DNA of 6,410 bases, taken from Candidatus Peribacteria bacterium (GTDB lineage: Bacteria > Patescibacteriota > Gracilibacteria > Peribacterales > Peribacteraceae). Position numbers and translations under genes: made by a program. The stretch covers positions 1 through 6,410 of the forward strand of contig CAINWJ010000052.1 in NCBI GenBank assembly GCA_903854455.1, in the 5' to 3' direction. Of this stretch, positions 4,353 to 6,410 are shown piece by piece; positions within the stretch are counted from its first letter, which is position 1; each line of letters starts with the position of its first letter. Below the pieces are notes generated by a model, which worked only from the letters and a program-made list of their open reading frames with translations, was not told the DNA's origin and searched no databases.

Positions 4353-5750
4353 ATGCAACACATTGGTTTGATCGGCCTTGGAACGATGGGAGCCAACCTG
4401 GCACGCAATGCAGCCAAGAATGGAGCGACTGTTTCCATTTTCAATCGCACAAGAGAGAAAACCGATGCGTTCATGCAAGCCCATGGATCGGAGGGGAAGT
4501 TCATCCTCTGCTCCACCATCGAAGAATTCGTCCAGTCGATCCCAGCTCCACGATCGATCATCCTGATGGTCAATGCAGGAAAGCCTGTTGACGATGTCAT
4601 CGACAGCCTCCTATCACCTATCACCTATCACCTATCACCACACGATGCCATTATCGATGCCGGTAATAGTCATTTCACCGACACCGAACGTCGCATCGCA
4701 AGTCTGGGAGCCAAAGGAATCCACTTTCTTGGCATGGGTGTGAGTGGCGGTGAGGAAGGAGCGTTGCTTGGTCCCAGCATGATGCCCGGGGGCAGCAGCG
4801 AAGCATTCCATCGACTCGAGCCGCTTCTTCAGAAGATGGCTGCCAAAGATGGGAGCGGGGGCAAGTGCATCGCGTACGTCGGCGGTGGTGGAGCCGGTCA
4901 CTTCGTGAAGATGGTCCATAACGGCATCGAGTACGGTGATATGCAGCTGATCGCGGAAGCGTACCATCTGATGAAATCGTCGTTGAAGATGACGAATGCG
5001 GAGATTGCCGACACCTTTGAAGCATGGAACAGGAGCCGTGAACTCAAGTCGTTCCTGATCGAGATCACGGCGAAGATCTTCCGCCAGAACGACAATCTGG
5101 GAGAAGGGAAGTTGATTGACGCAATCAAAGGCGCTGCACGTCAGAAGGGGACTGGCAAATGGACCACGCAGTCGGCGTTGGATCTGGGTGTGCCCGTTCC
5201 GACGATCACCGCGGCAGTCGATGCCCGCTTCATGTCCGCGGCAGAAGAGCAGCGTTCCCTTGTTACAGCGTCGATGACCGATCTGGAATTTTCTCCCAGG
5301 AAAACGACACTCCGTTCTATCAAGGATGCGCTGCTTCTAAGTAAGGTGTCCTCGTACGCTCAGGGTTTCAAGCTGATCGCGGAGGCGAGCCGTGTTCACG
5401 GTTGGAATGTCGATCTCGCTGAGCTCTGCCGCATCTGGAAGGGCGGATGCATCATTCGCTCATCACTCCTCAAGACCTTCGAAGAGGGTTTTCGCTCGCA
5501 GACGAAGATGGTCTACCCGCCGCTCATCGAACTGTTCCGATCCCGCCATGCCAAGTGGCGCAAGGTGATCGCAGCCGGGGCTCTTTCAGGGATTCCCCTT
5601 CCGGCAATGTCGGCATCCTTAAGCTGGTTCGATGGCCTTCGGAGTACGTGGCTTCCGCAGAATCTCACTCAAGCCCAACGGGATTTCTTCGGTGCACATG
5701 GATTCGAGAGAATTGATCGGGAGGGGACATTCCATGCAGATTGGAAGTAG
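4353..5750 (+). CDS. gnd: 6-phosphogluconate dehydrogenase, decarboxylating
   Basis: A 465-residue enzyme, close to the family's usual 468. It oxidises and decarboxylates 6-phosphogluconate to ribulose-5-phosphate with reduction of NADP+. The Rossmann motif GLGTMG is at 8-13 and NRT (31-33) fits NADP binding. The substrate motif GVSGGEEGALLGPSMMPGG is at 129-147. The catalytic segment HFVKMVHNGIEYGD (183-196) holds Lys186, His189, Asn190 and Glu193. GKWTTQSALDLGVPVPTI, the IWKGGCIIRS helix and a C-terminal FFGAHGFERID...FHADW tail complete the enzyme. ATG 4353 sits just before the first strand and has GGAG upstream. The oddity is a loop at residues 86-95 (LSPITYHLS) encoded by four exact 7-bp repeats and a few residues longer than usual. 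It is coupled in position with the transaldolase gene. Confidence 0.98.
   Translation: MQHIGLIGLGTMGANLARNAAKNGATVSIFNRTREKTDAFMQAHGSEGKFILCSTIEEFVQSIPAPRSIILMVNAGKPVDDVIDSLLSPITYHLSPHDAIIDAGNSHFTDTERRIASLGAKGIHFLGMGVSGGEEGALLGPSMMPGGSSEAFHRLEPLLQKMAAKDGSGGKCIAYVGGGGAGHFVKMVHNGIEYGDMQLIAEAYHLMKSSLKMTNAEIADTFEAWNRSRELKSFLIEITAKIFRQNDNLGEGKLIDAIKGAARQKGTGKWTTQSALDLGVPVPTITAAVDARFMSAAEEQRSLVTASMTDLEFSPRKTTLRSIKDALLLSKVSSYAQGFKLIAEASRVHGWNVDLAELCRIWKGGCIIRSSLLKTFEEGFRSQTKMVYPPLIELFRSRHAKWRKVIAAGALSGIPLPAMSASLSWFDGLRSTWLPQNLTQAQRDFFGAHGFERIDREGTFHADWK
4610..4637 (+). repeat. Four exact copies of a 7-bp repeat inside gnd
   Basis: CCTATCA is repeated four times without error (28 bp), encoding residues about 86-95 of Gnd between the strands that precede HDAIIDAGNS. 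Because seven is not a multiple of three, gain or loss of one unit would shift the frame. Three units would have to change together to keep it. Confidence 0.95.
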
Positions 5751-5774
5751 ATGATGAGGACAATCTGTGACCGC

Positions 5775-5806
5775 CGCGCAAAGCATTGCGTTCCCTTTCA
5801 ATAAAA
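5775..5806 (+). repeat. Further copy of the intergenic repeat after gnd
   Basis: CGCGCAAAGCATTGCG is identical to the reverse complement of 3560-3575, and the similarity continues through a CCC run and TTTCAA with small gaps. The copy contains an imperfect CGCAA/TTGCG hairpin. TCAAT/ATTGA (5799-5814) forms another stem. It lies between the convergent gnd and coiled-coil genes, where it could help terminate transcription. Confidence 0.7.
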
Positions 5807-5845
5807 TCATTGAGGAAGAAGCGGATGCTCCCCGTGGTCGATACA

Positions 5846-6232
5846 TCATCCCTCCTCCGTCGCCACTTCCTCCTTCTGCATTTCCTCGTCAGCCTTGGCT
5901 TGTGCTTGCCCCTGCTTCACCAGCTGTTCCGCCGATGGCTTCTCATCCGCAGTCTGCTGAAGAGCCTTGAGCTCCTGCTCACGCGTTTTTGTGCCGATGG
6001 ATACTCCCTGTCGATCTTTGTTCTCCTGATCCCGCTTTTGCTCCGCATCCTTCTTCCCGTCCATTTTCTGCTGAAGCACTTGTCGCTTGAGCGATTGCAA
6101 GTCATTGGTTTTCGGCTTGAATCCTTCTTTCTTCAATTTGTTTTTGAGCGCCTCCCGTTTCGCTTTCGCGGGAGATTCCAGGAATTCTCTGGAGGATGTA
6201 CTGCCCCGGATCTCTTCATCGTCGTAGTACAT
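5846..6232 (-). CDS. Small charged, probably coiled-coil protein of unknown function
   Basis: A 128-residue protein beginning MYYDDEEIRG. I do not recognise the family. It is very rich in Lys, Glu, Gln and Asp, has no signal peptide or membrane segment, and from about residue 20 to 120 has long helical stretches (REALKNKLKKEG, LQSLKRQVLQQKM, REQELKALQQTADEK) typical of coiled coil or disordered linker proteins. The open frame continues further upstream to the window edge, but ATG 6232 is chosen because an extended -10 box lies six bases before it and the upstream residues look non-coding, overlapping the tail of the membrane-protein gene. The opposite-strand frame is Leu-rich, as expected of a shadow of Lys/Glu/Gln codons. 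The membrane-protein gene ends 38 bp upstream. Confidence 0.75.
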   Translation of the reverse strand: MYYDDEEIRGSTSSREFLESPAKAKREALKNKLKKEGFKPKTNDLQSLKRQVLQQKMDGKKDAEQKRDQENKDRQGVSIGTKTREQELKALQQTADEKPSAEQLVKQGQAQAKADEEMQKEEVATEEG

Positions 6233-6238
6233 GGCGAC

Positions 6239-6247
6239 AGTATACCA
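6239..6247 (-). promoter_or_regulatory. Extended -10 promoter giving a leaderless start
   Basis: Reading leftward, TGGTATACT is followed by GTCGCC and then ATG. The expected transcription start, about seven bases past the -10 box, coincides with the A of the start codon. There is no Shine-Dalgarno. Confidence 0.55.
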
Positions 6248-6270
6248 AGTCTGTTCTGCACAATCTTGTT

Positions 6271-6408
6271 TTAGACAGAGAAGAAGTGGAAGAACAGCAG
6301 GATCACGATGGTTGTGAGTCCGGCAGAGAGGATGGCAAGTGCGATGATGCCCAGTATCCACGGCAGCAACCATTCGAAGAGATATCCGAAGATCAGGTTG
6401 GTGAGCCA
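6271..6408 (-). CDS. C-terminal end of a membrane protein (partial)
   Basis: The minus-strand frame entering from the right edge reads WLTNLIFGYLFEWLLPWILG, then IIALAILSAGLTTIVILLFF and HFFSV before TAA at 6273-6271. These 45 residues are strongly hydrophobic, with enough length for one or two membrane helices, aromatic residues at the edges and no stop. The competing frame (MAHQPDLRISLRM) has a composition unlike a real protein. The family cannot be named from this piece, and the 5' part lies outside the window. Confidence 0.6.
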   Translation of the reverse strand, partial: WLTNLIFGYLFEWLLPWILGIIALAILSAGLTTIVILLFFHFFSV

Positions 6409-6410
6409 CT

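Noticed and set aside
3597..4484. Minus-strand open frame of 295 codons opposite the transaldolase gene
   Set aside because: It is fully antisense to a clear transaldolase plus the start of gnd, has no recognisable motif, and its Cys/His/Arg-rich composition is that of a shadow frame.
5786..6274. Plus-strand Leu-rich frame of 162 codons that could look like a membrane protein
   Set aside because: Its leucines and phenylalanines are complements of Lys/Glu/Gln codons of the minus-strand gene, which has a well placed promoter and start.

Overview
The window (about 6.4 kb, moderate GC) is bacterial, with compact genes on both strands and short intergenic gaps full of small palindromes. UGA ends two of the genes, so the standard code fits. 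Most starts lack a Shine-Dalgarno sequence, and two have a -10 box almost touching the ATG, which suggests leaderless transcripts. The tRNA-Arg carries a GCG anticodon instead of the usual bacterial ACG, and the SecA-type tail has a lengthened zinc motif. Together these suggest a Candidate Phyla Radiation (Patescibacteria) genome, perhaps of the Peregrinibacteria/Peribacteria kind. That placement is inference, not proof.

Left part (1-2640), the accessory-looking section. After a possible leftward gene start at the edge lies a scar. A 141-bp copy of the 3' end and terminator of a secreted-protein gene is joined to the last ~56 codons of a SecA-like gene on the opposite strand. Next come three tandem 10-bp TCGGATAT(A/T)(A/T) repeats and an intact Fic-domain AMP-transferase with a fused C-terminal winged helix. 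The parental secreted-protein gene follows on the minus strand. Its 3' end is the second, near-identical copy of the 141-bp segment, so the Fic gene sits between direct repeats.

Middle part (2640-3620). A tRNA-Arg(GCG) with its own candidate promoter and terminator faces rnhB (RNase HII, minus strand). Several hairpins lie between them. The gap between rnhB and the divergent transaldolase gene holds a 67-bp inverted pair of an intergenic repeat, and a further copy lies after gnd.

Right part (3618-5750). A small transaldolase and 6-phosphogluconate dehydrogenase (gnd) form a probable pentose-phosphate operon. Gnd makes ribulose-5-phosphate and NADPH, and transaldolase links the sugar-phosphate pool to glycolysis. 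The gnd coding region contains four exact copies of a 7-bp repeat.

Right edge (5751-6410). A leftward gene for a small, charged, probably coiled-coil protein follows the 3' end of a membrane-protein gene cut by the window edge. I see no CRISPR array, insertion sequence, transposase or integrase.
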